A stretch of DNA of 64,000 bases. Origin: Setoptus koraiensis. Lineage: Eukaryota > Arthropoda. A program made the translations under genes and the position numbers. Below the pieces are notes generated by a model. That model had not been told where the DNA came from, ran no database searches, and saw nothing but the letters and a program-made list of their open reading frames with translations. The stretch spans positions 22,196,001-22,260,000 of the forward strand of contig CM106585.1 of the NCBI GenBank assembly GCA_048013815.1, read 5' to 3'. Shown here one piece after another: positions 16,607-27,087 of the stretch; the first letter of the stretch is position 1, and each line of letters opens with the position of its first letter.

Positions 16607-18682
16607 ATGTTGGACTTTTTCGTAATATTCAGCAAATCTGGCATAGTGTTATTTGCCACTGTCCAGGGTCCCATCACCAGCATGGTCAACGGACTGATCA
16701 AGCATATTCTAGAGGAACAATTGGGACAATTTCAAGCGGACAGACTACAATTGAAATACAAAATGGACAACGAGTTCCATTTGGTCTTTGTGGCTGGCTA
16801 TCAAAAAATGCTAACGCTCTCCTATGTGGACAAATTCTTGGACGACGTTCAGCTGGCCTTCAGAGACAAATTCTCTGATTTCGATCTGAGAAAATTGCTC
16901 ATGCGGAAGAGGCCCACAAACCGTAAAACATTGAAGCCAGCCTCAGATGGTTCTACACGGGGCAATTTGAGTGCCGAGAATCTTTTGTTGGATGCAGAGC
17001 ACAATTTGATTGATTTTCATAGTGAATTTATTCGAATGTATCGCAAGGTTTGCCTGGAAAACCACCAAAACAACATTCCCAAACAGGCTGCTATGAGAAC
17101 ATTCCAAGATAGTTCCAAATCGAAAAAGACTGTGTCGTCCCTGTTTGTTAATACAAACAACAAGAACAACGCCAATGGCAAGGAGGCCCCCGTTGCCGCT
17201 GCAACAAACAAAAGAGCGTCCGATTTGGCAGCGCAAGATCTGCTTATGGCCAATAATCACAAGAAACTGTCAGACGTCATAGAGGAGGATGTACAGCAAC
17301 AACAGGAGATCAACAATAAACAGAAGGCAACTAACGAGCCCGCTAATAAGTCATCCTCGGCAATGCTCACCAGAATCATGGGCGGCAAACCTGGTGGAGA
17401 GCCAGTTAAGAAAAAGGTAAAACAAGCCGCTTCTAATGCTCAGGCCGACGCCAAGAAAAAGGGCAAAGCCGCCCGAAAATGGGACTTGTCTGGCTCTAAT
17501 CCGGATGATTTCGATTTTAGCAAGAAGCCCACAGATGATCAACCTGCCTCAAGCAAAGACAATGTCTCTTCGATTGCAAAAAATGTTGCTAGCGTCAGTT
17601 TAGCCAAGCAAGATATTGAGACTAATCTAGATATGACAGATAGTGAGACCTCCGACGAAGAGGTGGACGAAAGTGTGTATGACCAAGAAGGCGAAGATAG
17701 CAAACAGAAGAGCGGCCCATCTTATTTGGGCTCTATTTGGAAGACTATTTCATACAATAAGGCTCTCACCCAAGATGATCTTAAGCCGATTCTTGAACAA
17801 TTACAAGAGCATCTGACTGCCAAGAATGTGGCATCAGAAATCGCGGAGAAATTGTGCGAAAGTGTTGGCCAAAAACTAGAGGGCCAACAAGTTAATACTT
17901 GGATAGGCTTGAAAGGCTTTGTTAGAAAATCTCTAGAAGAATCTGTTTTGCGAATACTTAGCCCAAATAGATCCGTGAATGTGCTGCACGAAATCCAAAC
18001 AAAACGCAACTTGCCATATGTCATTGTGTTCTGTGGAGTCAATGGTGTGGGAAAATCAACGAATTTGGCGAAGATTGCAAATTGGCTTATTACTAACAAA
18101 ATTAGAGTTCTGATTGTGGCATGTGATACATTCAGAGCCGGAGCCATTGAACAATTGAGGACTCATGTTCAGGCATTGAAGTCGCTACACGAGTTAGATG
18201 ATGAAGTCGAGGCTAGTATCGAGCTATTTGAGCGTGGATATGGCAAAGATAGTGCCGCAATTGCGATGGAGGCCATCAATTATGCAAGATCTCGCAAATA
18301 CAATTGTGTTATGGTTGATACAGCTGGTCGAATGCAAGATAATGAGCCATTGATGAAACAATTGGCAAAATTAATCAAGATAAATGCTCCTGATTTGACT
18401 TTGTTCGTTGGAGAGGCCTTGGTGGGAAATGAGGCAGTGGATCAGCTGACTAAATTCAACAACTCATTACTAGATGCAGGTTGCCGAGCCCAAAACTCAA
18501 CCAGATCAGCTATCAATGGTATTGTGCTAACAAAATTCGACACAATTGACGATCAAGTAGGAGCAGCAATATCTATGACGTACGTAACAGGTCAACCTAT
18601 AGTATTTGTTGGTGTTGGTCAGACTTACAAGGATCTAAAACAATTGGACGCCAAAGCGGTGACAAAAGCGCTTATGCGATAA
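16607..18682 (+). CDS. Srpra: signal recognition particle receptor subunit alpha (docking protein)
   Basis: 691 residues, single coding exon. The start at 16607 gives MLDFFVIFSKSGIVLF, matching the family N-terminus; the codon before is in a GTG-K context and was not used. Residues 1-130 form the longin-like SRX domain that binds the beta subunit at the ER membrane. A Lys/Ser-rich disordered linker follows. From about residue 380 come the N and G domains, with G1 GVNGVGKSTNL (about 475), DTFRAGAIEQL, G3 DTAGR (about 570), VGNEAVDQL, G4 TKFD (about 643) and closing GVGQTYKDL. It is the SRP GTPase that pairs with SRP54 to bring ribosomes to the translocon. Length is close to human SRPRA (638). 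All GTPase motifs are present. Confidence 0.97.
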   Translation: MLDFFVIFSKSGIVLFATVQGPITSMVNGLIKHILEEQLGQFQADRLQLKYKMDNEFHLVFVAGYQKMLTLSYVDKFLDDVQLAFRDKFSDFDLRKLLMRKRPTNRKTLKPASDGSTRGNLSAENLLLDAEHNLIDFHSEFIRMYRKVCLENHQNNIPKQAAMRTFQDSSKSKKTVSSLFVNTNNKNNANGKEAPVAAATNKRASDLAAQDLLMANNHKKLSDVIEEDVQQQQEINNKQKATNEPANKSSSAMLTRIMGGKPGGEPVKKKVKQAASNAQADAKKKGKAARKWDLSGSNPDDFDFSKKPTDDQPASSKDNVSSIAKNVASVSLAKQDIETNLDMTDSETSDEEVDESVYDQEGEDSKQKSGPSYLGSIWKTISYNKALTQDDLKPILEQLQEHLTAKNVASEIAEKLCESVGQKLEGQQVNTWIGLKGFVRKSLEESVLRILSPNRSVNVLHEIQTKRNLPYVIVFCGVNGVGKSTNLAKIANWLITNKIRVLIVACDTFRAGAIEQLRTHVQALKSLHELDDEVEASIELFERGYGKDSAAIAMEAINYARSRKYNCVMVDTAGRMQDNEPLMKQLAKLIKINAPDLTLFVGEALVGNEAVDQLTKFNNSLLDAGCRAQNSTRSAINGIVLTKFDTIDDQVGAAISMTYVTGQPIVFVGVGQTYKDLKQLDAKAVTKALMR

Positions 18683-19104
18683 TGTAACAATGATAAGCTT
18701 ATATTATAGGTAAATTGAAGGATATCTCTATTCATTCAGCAATTATTAATTCTCGTTCAAACAATGTATAGAAATCATTATATCAAAGAATACAATACAT
18801 GAGGCCATCATCTTGGCATTCTCGAATAGTTTTCTCATCTAAGCTGCTGTATCATTGATCTATTACGATAGCAACTGCGGTCCTTTGATGCTATCGAAAT
18901 TATAAGCTCTCCCAGTTGACAATGCATGGAGGCTACCAGGCGGTCGGTATGGTAATGCCTCTCCATCGTGTTGATATTTTTCAAGCACAAAAAGAAAGGC
19001 CTCATCTCGTTGACTTAGATCAAAATAATTAAACAATATCACTTTTTTAATATATAAATCGATTTTGTTCCGACGCTGATGTATTTACAGATCATACCTC
19101 GGTT
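18683..19104. other. 3' flank of SR-alpha, no gene seen
   Basis: AT-rich 3' UTR and intergenic sequence. No ORF or repeat was recognised. Confidence 0.6.
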
Positions 19105-19745
19105 AGTCGATGACTAGTGAGTTCGATTCTCCGCACGAAAGACCACACTATGCTGATCTAGATTCAACTGAAATACCAATAATGCTTGATGCTACAGAGG
19201 TTCGGTTCGATTGCAAAGATTGCTAAGACGACCCACAGGAAGACAAAGAAATCTTCTGTTGATCTCGAGCTCGAGCCTCAGCCATCTGAGGAAGATGTCG
19301 AACCCACTGTCGAGTCTCTCGCACTTGATGTCGAGCCGCAGCAAGACGTCGCTGACGATCTGGAGATTGATATTAGCACAGGTCTAAGAAAGAAGAAGAA
19401 GGTGCCCAAGAAGACGAAGAAATCTTCTACAGAGCTCGAACTAGAGCCTCAGCCATCTGAGGAAGATGTCGAACCCACTGTCGAGTCTCTCGCACTTGAC
19501 GTCGAGCCGCAGCAAGACGTCGCTGACGATCTGGAGATTGATATTAGCACAGGTCTAAGAAAGAAGAAGAAGGTGCCCAAGAAAACAAAGGAATCTTCTG
19601 TTGATCTCGAACTCGAGCCTCAGCCATCTGACCGAGGTGCCTTGAGGTCGAGCCACAGCAAGACGGCGCCTATGATCTGAAGATTGATATTGCAACAGGT
19701 CGGATGAATTAAAGATGCTTCACAAGAAGACCAAAAATTTCGCAG
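19105..19745 (+). pseudogene. displaced, inverted fragment of the titin-like repeat array
   Basis: On the plus strand, 19250-19620 encodes two full array units and part of a third, nearly identical to those at 1-3290 (LDVEPQQDVADDLEID, GLRKKKKVPKKTKK). The second unit is a hybrid: B-type SSTELELEPQ joined to A-type PSEEDVEP. Past about 19630 the units decay. The 5' flank also looks coding (ATG at 19109, MTSEFDSPHERPHYADLDS, ending in a stop), but in a different frame from the units. No complete gene surrounds it, and its orientation is opposite to the parent gene about 16 kb away. It is best read as an ectopic copy of a titin-like segment. Confidence 0.85.
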
Positions 19746-20440
19746 GGTGATGGCTTGAATGTTGTTTCATTGAACTATTGAATAACACTTGTAGATTCGT
19801 GCGTGGGACACGTAAGATTGATAGTATTTTAGATAAACAGCGTTGTGGATTGCTTTGATTTGAACAAAAACTCAGCATCATTCAAACTAGTGTTGGGCCG
19901 AATTTGCGATTTGCTGGAGGGGGGAAGAGTCAAATTTGGCCGATACTCAAATTTGCAAAAATTATTTAGTTGGTTATTTTGTTTAATATGTTGAACTGGC
20001 TTGCCTAGTTGTAAAATTGTCAAGCGAAATTTGCCGAATCTGTCTTTTCCCCCTTTTCAGATTCGACGGAGCAAAGTGCAAATTTGGTTCAACACTTACT
20101 CGAACATCATGAAGATTCCGAAGTGAATTTTTAATTCGCAGCGTGAGCATCTATGTTATACTGTGGTGCACAAGTTTAATTGAAAAACTCGCTCTTGTTT
20201 ACTAAAGTTTGTACGTCCGATATTTACTTGGATTGGTCCACAAATAAATAAAAGTGTAAAAGTAAAATTAATTTAATATTATCGCTTCATCTAAGAAGGT
20301 TCATGGCGGTTGCCGTGGAGGAGTGTGGACTTGAACAAGGCGAGCAACTTCAGCAGTAATGGGCACTTAGATCGGCTGCTGTTCGTAGAAAAGAAGGATT
20401 TTAGTCCTTTTTCGGACCATCATTATTGACTGTCATGTAA
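19746..20440. other. intergenic, no gene seen
   Basis: AT-rich sequence between the titin fragment and the unidentified ORF at 20441. No motif was recognised. Confidence 0.55.
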
Positions 20441-20755
20441 TCAAAGGCCGCGCAAAATCTCATAATGTAGTAGAGATGCACGGTCACGTAAATCAGTGCC
20501 AATGTTGGCTAGTATCGAACAGGGAACATCTTCAGCTTCTTCAGTTGAAATGACGCTTTCCTTATATTTGATGCTCTTGGCTGATTTAATGGCGCGATAT
20601 CCAGATGATGCTTCTTCGAAGATGATGCTGCTCATGGTGATGGCGAACTCGATTTTCATTAGTTTGATTGTTGCCAAGGCCAAGATTGTGACTCGAGTCT
20701 CTCCTTTCTCTGGAGCATGGACAGGTATTCGACCAGTTTCTTCCCTTAGGAACAA
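20441..20755 (-). CDS. unidentified 104-residue ORF, possibly a gene fragment
   Basis: The minus-strand frame from 20755 to 20441 has balanced, protein-like composition with segments IEFAITMSSIIFEEASSGY, IKSAKSIKYKESVIST and DLRDRASLLHYEIL. No family was recognised. No clear promoter, splice partner or poly(A) signal was found, and the neighbourhood contains other stray gene pieces, so it may be an exon remnant and not a living gene. Confidence 0.3.
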   Translation of the reverse strand: MFLREETGRIPVHAPEKGETRVTILALATIKLMKIEFAITMSSIIFEEASSGYRAIKSAKSIKYKESVISTEEAEDVPCSILANIGTDLRDRASLLHYEILRGL

Positions 20756-20984
20756 GAATAAATAATCAAATAAACAGCAACAATAATTAATTCTCGGCGT
20801 GGCTTCACTATTTCCATTTCAATGCCGCCTTCCAGATATTAATTATTCGAATGATGGAAAGATTGTTGTGATATTGGCTTTGTTTAATGGCTAAAAATAC
20901 CACGGTGAAACATGTGAATGCTAGAAGGAAGGCTACTCCCACAAGGAAGGCCAACAATAATCATAATGGCATAATTGTGGCGAC

Positions 20985-20992
20985 TATATAAA
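20985..20992 (+). promoter_or_regulatory. TATA box of cuticle-type gene 1
   Basis: TATATAAA lies about 165 bases before the start codon. An initiator-like CCATTG near 21018 sits at the expected distance of about 30 bases. Confidence 0.7.
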
Positions 20993-21154
20993 GGCCCTGG
21001 TACATAGAAGACACCAGCCATTGTGAAATTGTCTCTCATTTGAAACTCAATCGAATTTCTCCTAATTTATTAATTTATTAGTTTGTTCATTACGATTCGT
21101 TCGCAACAGTCCCTTTCTTTGTCGCAAATCAGCACAACAAAAACAACAAAAATC

Positions 21155-21956
21155 ATGCAACGCTCAATCGTAAGTAAGAGGCAGAATATGACGCTCATTT
21201 GGTCTTATTTGATCACCAATCATTGGGTGACCAGTCAATTAATCAATCAATTCCTATTTCTGTCCATCCAATGTCAAATGATTGCCTGATCGTTTATTGC
21301 ACAAATACAGTTCGCAGCTATCCTATTGGCCTCAGTCGTCATTGGTGTCGTGTCCGCAGCCTCATCATCCGGCTACTACGGTTACTCGCAACCAGCCTAC
21401 TCATACGGATCATATGGATCACACGGGTAAGCTCTTAGAATATCTCACATTATCTATGCTCAATTTGTGCAACATATTCATATTGCTACAATAATAAAAT
21501 TGACTCTGACGCAATCTTGTCTCGCACTGTCGCCAAACACATCACAGATACTACCCATATCAATCTAGCTACTACCAAGCTAGCCCATACGGATCCGACT
21601 ACTACCCATCTGGTCAATACGGATCCTCATACTACCCAAGCTACTACTCGGCTGCCTCGCCAGCTTTGTCCCGCTACTATTCTAGTGCCTCAGTCGCTGC
21701 ACCAAGCTACTACTCTAGTGCCTCGGTTGCCGCGCCAAGCTACTACTCTAGCGCTTCGCCCGCTGTATCAAGCTACTCAGCACCAGTTGCTGCTGTTGTA
21801 GCTCCTGTTGTGTCACCTGTTGTTAGAGAGCACTCAACTAGAGAATATGCTGCTCCAGCGGCCGTACCTGTTGTTTCTAGCTCGTTGGGAGCCTATGTAG
21901 CGCCTGCCCCTCCAGCAGCCTACAACCCATCATACTGTAGTACCATAGCCTGCTAG
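21155..21956 (+). CDS. secreted Tyr/Ser/Ala-rich cuticle-type protein 1 (three exons)
   Basis: Proposed exons are 21155-21169, 21311-21426 and 21548-21956, totalling 540 bases or 179 residues, joined by GTAAGT/CAG, GTAAGC/CAG junctions with phases 0 and 2. The first coding exon is only five codons (MQRSI). The signal peptide continues in exon 2 (FAAILLASVVIGVVSA), followed by a Gly/Tyr/Ser-rich mature part. Exon 3 has repeats of APSYYSSASVA and an Ala/Pro/Val tail ending in Cys. This layout is typical of low-complexity arthropod cuticle or other extracellular structural proteins. No Rebers-Riddiford chitin-binding consensus was seen. It is paralogous in architecture to the gene at 23692. Confidence 0.85.
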
Positions 21957-23551
21957 CGTGCCAGCACCATCGCAAGCAGTGTACCGAGCTTAGATTGATC
22001 AATTAATTATTTTCAAAAATAAATTAATCAAATCAACGACTAACCGACCGGAAAGCTAAAAATGAATGTCAATGTTTGAAATTTCTGTCATAATGTGTGA
22101 GACACAAATGAACACAATGTAAGATCGCCACCATGATCCTATTCAATAAAAGCATCTAAAAAAATCAATCGAACTTGCCCGAAATCTTTACTTCCTTCGA
22201 ATTGTAATTTTGTTTCGCGTGAGAGTGCTCAGCTGTATAGCATCTATTGATTATTCAATGCATTCAAACGCGAAACCTTCGCGAAATCTCCGACAAACAA
22301 GGTTCAACGAACTCTCCATTGGTCAGCCTTCTCAACGCACTTGGAAACTACGGTGAAATAGTGAAAGTTTATGCAGTGCAACAGCTGTTGTTGTGGCTCA
22401 AGTTCAAGTTAGCTAGCCAGAGGTCAAATTCGAAGTTAAATGAGCACCTTTCAGTGCTTCCGTGTTTGCGAAACAACAACAACAACAACATCTCGCAAAC
22501 TGGACATAAACATCAATAGAATTTGTGTCTTCTCTCTCTCCGTCAGCAACTGACCCAAGGAAACACTCTGGACACATCTAGCATGCATGATACCAAGTAG
22601 TATTAATTTTTCATGCCGATCTGGTTTTGTGTCCGATTCAGCGCTAAAAATAAACATCTCCACTTCGATGTTGGTACTCTCTTGGTGCAGCTCAGGAATG
22701 CGGAAGAGGGGGAAAGTTGTAGCAACTAGTGCGGTCGTTATCGGGATGAGTTGTTTGTCGGATAGGAGAAGCAGTAACAACAACTTGTTGTCTGTCTCTT
22801 CCTCATTACTTTCTAACAACCACTGGGCTGTTTCATCTAGACTGCATCCCAGAAACAACAACATTTATAAATGAGTATCAAGATTGTTGATTAGATAATA
22901 GTTGAACTTGAACTCTATTGAATCATCTAAATGGTCAGACATAAAAAAAGAATTAATTCATCATTCGTTGCCGTGCATACTTAAACAATAAAATTATCGC
23001 TAGTTAGTTGATTGCGTCGGTTTTTCTTTCTCTCTGTTTGGCCTTCCTGTTTGTGTGTAAAGTAGCTTGCTAAAATTTCATCAATCAACTATGGACAAAT
23101 TCAGGTTCTTAAGCATAATTAAATTTATGTCTAGAGCATGGGAAATTTTCTACGGGTGGGTGTAACTTTTCTCGAATCTTCAGATTTATTTCCAGATAGC
23201 AAGCATAACTATATTTCTAAATATAGCTATGTTCTAGTTGTGACCATTCAGCTAAACTTGTTCCGGTATCTCATTTCCTCAATTAAATCCAATCGAGGAA
23301 GAAGACGGAGAGAGTTAGCTCAGGGACAAGGTTATGAACAACAAAAACTTGGATCATCCTCCCGTCTGACCTAACAGTCCTACTAGAGACTCTTGTCCAC
23401 AACAACAACAACAGATCTATAGATATTTGTATGTCTAGTTTCATCATGGTATGTACATACATAAAAACGGTATAATATCCAATAACTGGGAGGAGACTTA
23501 CCGCCGATTCGACTTAGAATAATGGTAATCTCGATGCCGATCATTTCGGAC
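21957..23551. other. region between the two cuticle-type genes
   Basis: It holds the 3' UTR of gene 1 and then AT-rich DNA leading to the gene 2 promoter. The minus-strand ORF at 22451-22864 has runs of Leu and Val from simple repeats and is not believable as a gene. Nothing else was recognised. Confidence 0.55.
22145..22150 (+). terminator. poly(A) signal of cuticle-type gene 1
   Basis: AATAAA lies about 190 bases past the stop codon, in AT-rich 3' sequence. Confidence 0.65.
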
Positions 23552-23559
23552 TATAAATA
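23552..23559 (+). promoter_or_regulatory. TATA box of cuticle-type gene 2
   Basis: TATAAATA lies 140 bases before the start codon. TCATCA near 23581 is a plausible initiator about 30 bases downstream. Confidence 0.7.
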
Positions 23560-23691
23560 GGGCTCGATATATTTGGAAGGTCATCATAATTTGAGATTTA
23601 TCAGTAAATTTCATTCAACATATCAATTGATAATCAATTAATAACAAAGCTTTCGAAGCTGTCAAACAAGCAAGTAAACGAACAAAACAAG

Positions 23692-24176
23692 ATGCACAAA
23701 TCAATCGTAAGTCAACTAATTGTTTGAATATATCTAATATATATCAAGTATATGCCCATTTCTATTCAATGGACCCTATCAACTAACATAAAATCTCTTT
23801 GAATTCAAAAACCAAATGCACCTCCAGATCATTCTCTTGGCCCTTTCTGCCTTGTTTGCCGTAGCTTCTGCCACTTTCTACGCAGCAGCACCATACTATG
23901 GACGCACCTATGGATATGGCTATGGTCCACAATACGGATACTCATCGTGAGTTATACGAAAATGACAAAATATGCCTCATAGTACTTGATTGAGATATCA
24001 CTGATCTGACAATTGTTCTCTTACCTATTTTGTTGTATCAATCGTGTAGTTCTTACTACCGATCTCCATACTATGGTAGCTCATACAACTACGGACCAAA
24101 CTACTACCCATCGTACGGCTACGGGCCAAGTTACGGAGTTGGTTTTAGCGCCGGCTTTGGACCATACCGCGCCTAA
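23692..24176 (+). CDS. secreted Tyr/Gly-rich cuticle-type protein 2 (three exons)
   Basis: Proposed exons are 23692-23706, 23828-23946 and 24050-24176, totalling 261 bases or 86 residues. Exon 1 is five codons (MHKSI) before GTAAGT. Exon 2 completes the signal peptide (IILLALSALFAVASA) and starts a YGY/PYYG-rich mature chain. Exon 3 continues with YYR, YGP and ends in FGPYRA. Intron phases (0, then 2) and the five-codon first exon match the gene at 21155, so the two are paralogs despite different lengths and composition. It is a likely extracellular structural or cuticle protein; Gly/Tyr-rich peptides of other function are not excluded. Confidence 0.85.
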
Positions 24177-25583
24177 ATAATCGACTGAAGAAAACAATAT
24201 GATAATGATATGATGATGACGATAATGATAAAGATGATGATGACGATGAGATCATCTCAACCGTATCACGATATGGTTCATAATGTGTGAACAATGATAA
24301 CGCCAGAAAACAAAGCATTTGCTGAAGACCATCACAACAAGTGGCCCAATCAAACAAAAAAGACATACGATAAACAACCAAAGTTTGATCTATCTTCATA
24401 AGCTGATTTTTTCAAGAAGATGCATCGAAATGGACTAACTTTTATCAAGTCTAGCCGACATCTTGACGACATGTTTGACAACCACCATCACTATCATCTT
24501 GAACATCACTATCCATCTAGAGAGCCATCCTCATTCAAGTCTTACACTAATTCACTAAAGTCACCACCAATCATGTCTATTAATTTAATTTAAATTAACA
24601 ATAACAACATTCAATGTCAATAAACAATAATAATTTATTTTATCAATAATTTCGTATGATTTGTCATTTTTATCTATAAACTTCTTATAATAGACAAAGG
24701 AAACTTTCCTTGTTGTCAGTGCCTTTATCGGTCAGAGAAATCAATGCGTTAATGATGTTGCTACGCTAACTGGCATTAGTGCTGGTCAAAAGTTTAAATA
24801 TGATGGAAATTAGCGTCACTGGTCCATTGTGACGTCACAATTTCATCATCCTCATTGTCTAGAGTTTTTATCCTGAACCTGTTTATTTGATCCAGTACGT
24901 CACAATTTAAGATTTCGTATCGGCCAATGACTATCGGTTTACGAATCAAATTTGTCTGGTCTTCAAAGCCTTGTCAAAGGAGTGCCTTGTGCCCCAGACT
25001 CTGGACTTGCTCAAAGTTGGTGTGCCAGGGAAAACTCCATGATTCAAGCCATAGTATCAGCCATTTTTCGGCAATCGATTTTCATCCATTTCGGACTCAG
25101 AATAGACTCAATATTGCGACAAAAATTGTCCCGACAATGATCAGCATCACGAGCAACTATGAGCTATTTTTACCGGCACCCTACTCCATCAGATTAGACT
25201 AATGAGCATGACTTTGGATCAACACATGACTTCAGCTTCCTGCCCGGACTAACTTTTTAGCCTTGAGAGAGGGGGGCCATACAAGCCGTTGAGTGTAATG
25301 GCATTCACCGATCACAAATAATCTGATAAGAAAATAATCGCCTACAAGGGGAGCCTCCTCCGTCTTCTTGGGAGTTGTCCGCAAAGAAAAATATGTTTAA
25401 ATGACGCGCCTCTCTTTCTCTCTGTTCAAGCGTGGATATTCTTTGTTTATTATTATTATGAGATTTTCCAAAGAAAATTTCATACATGAATCAAATATCA
25501 TTATGATACCGACTAAGATAATCTAGCCAGTGATCGAAAATTCACGTTCAAGTTGTAAGATCCAAACTTCTGATCGATAGGAA
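24177..25583. other. intergenic between cuticle-type gene 2 and FTSJ1
   Basis: It holds the 3' UTR of gene 2, a palindromic TGACGTCA (CRE-like) at 24830-24837 and otherwise unassigned sequence. ORFs near 24.9-25.2 kb have no recognisable features. Confidence 0.5.
24619..24624 (+). terminator. poly(A) signal of cuticle-type gene 2
   Basis: AATAAA lies in AT-rich 3' sequence about 440 bases past the stop. Confidence 0.55.
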
Positions 25584-26634
25584 ATGGGAAAGTGTTCCAA
25601 GGACAAAAGAGATGTCTTTTATAGACTTGCAAAAGAGGAAGGATGGCGAGCGCGAAGTGCTTTTAAATTGCTTCAGATAGACGAACAGTTCAATATATTT
25701 GAAGGTGAGATACGGCCATTGTATTAATTGAGAAGAAAAAAAAACACTCAGCTCTTATTTTATCGACAAATAATCAACTCTAACTAAATTCATTTCAGGT
25801 GTTAGCAGGGCAGTAGATCTATGCGCGGCGCCGGGTAGTTGGAGTCAAGTTCTTGCAAAGCGACTCAGGTAAATCATCATATAACAATGACTTGCAATAA
25901 ATCACGAGCCTTACTTGCACTTGCTTCTAATCAAGCCTGTTGTATTTCTTTCCTTCTTCAGAGAGAACACTCAAGGTGGTCAAACAACCAAGATAATTGC
26001 TGTAGATATCCAAACGATGGCTCCCTTGGATGGCGTTGTTCAAATACAAGGAGACATCACTAATGTTGAAACAGCGGAAAAGGTTATCTCGTTATTTAAG
26101 GGTGACAAAGCTCAACTAATTGTATGCGACGGTGCACCAGACGTCACCGGACAACACGACCTAGATGAATTTATACAATCTCAATTGCTTTTGGCGGCCC
26201 TCAATATAACCACCTTTATTATTGAAAATGGTGGAACATTTGTGGCAAAAATCTTTCGAGGCAAAGATATTTCACTGATGATCACCCAATTGAGGATTTT
26301 CTTCCGACAGGTCCTAGTGGTGAAGCCTAGAAGTAGTCGCACCTCCAGTATAGAAGCATTCGTCGTATGTCTTGATTTTGCCTTACCAAAAGATTACGAA
26401 CCTCATATGTTTAGCATTTTAACTGATGTCAATTCTGATGACTACTTCAAGACGATATCCGAAAACGGTGGCCGCTCAAATACATTAATACCATTCCTAT
26501 GCTGTGGTGATCTCAATGGACTTGACCCCGATAGAACTTACCCGCTTGACAGTAAATATCAACAAAGAGACCCCGTACAAAGTCCCATAGATCCACCATA
26601 TAAGAAAGCAGTTGAACTACAGCAACAACAATAA
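25584..26634 (+). CDS. Ftsj1: tRNA 2'-O-ribose methyltransferase FTSJ1/TRM7
   Basis: Proposed exons are 25584-25704, 25799-25868 and 25962-26634 (introns 94 and 93 bases), totalling 864 bases or 287 residues. The protein starts [20 protein letters not shown], as in human FTSJ1. The catalytic K-D-K-E tetrad is visible: K28 in RSAFKL, D in [10 protein letters not shown] in VAKIFRG and E in SSIEAF. The SAM-binding segment is [17 protein letters not shown]7 enzymes methylate riboses at positions 32 and 34 of several tRNA anticodon loops with partner proteins (THADA or WDR6 type). C-terminal RTYPL and PPYKKA match the family end. It is convergent with the LIM gene at 27088. Confidence 0.97.
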
Positions 26635-27087
26635 CAAGTGATATTTCGGAACAATATTTTGCATAGCACGACGTGATTATATTCTGAACATTGTTGACGT
26701 TGTTGCAGACTCTTCAACCCCGAATATCTCGACTGGGTCCGACAATGAAATCCTCACATGTTGCAATTCCTGATCTATTGTTGAATTTAAAACCGATAGC
26801 CATCGCCTATTGCTCGCCATTGGCTTGCCTCTTATAAGAATAGCATCAATGAATGAATGAATAACTGGAACAATGCGAATTGCTTTATTATAGAGATTGT
26901 TATGCTTATAAACAGACTGATAATCTTTTGTTTAGATTAGAGATAACAAGGCCCGACGACCTCGTTTCTCTCTATGAAATATATATCTATTCAACAATAG
27001 TAGTTTTGATAATAATTAATGTTGTTAATGTGTTGCTTTCGATAAGAAATATGATAAGTTAGGTAAAGATAATAATAAAATTGTAGA
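26635..27087. other. convergent 3' region of FTSJ1 and LIM gene 1
   Basis: TTTATT at 26882-26887 is a poly(A) signal for the minus-strand LIM gene, and AATAAA near 27073 could serve FTSJ1. If both are used, the two transcripts overlap at their 3' ends. Confidence 0.45.

Noticed and set aside
19100-19145. tRNA-like B box (GAGTTCGATTCTC)
   Set aside because: The T stem does not pair and no A box or acceptor stem is present. The stretch belongs to the displaced titin-like fragment.
22451-22864. 137-residue minus-strand ORF
   Set aside because: Its Leu and Val runs come from simple repeats (TTG/GTT). No domain, start context or neighbours support it.
24830-24837. CRE-like TGACGTCA as a promoter element of FTSJ1
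   Set aside because: It lies about 750 bases from the start codon with no other promoter features. An eight-base palindrome alone is weak evidence.
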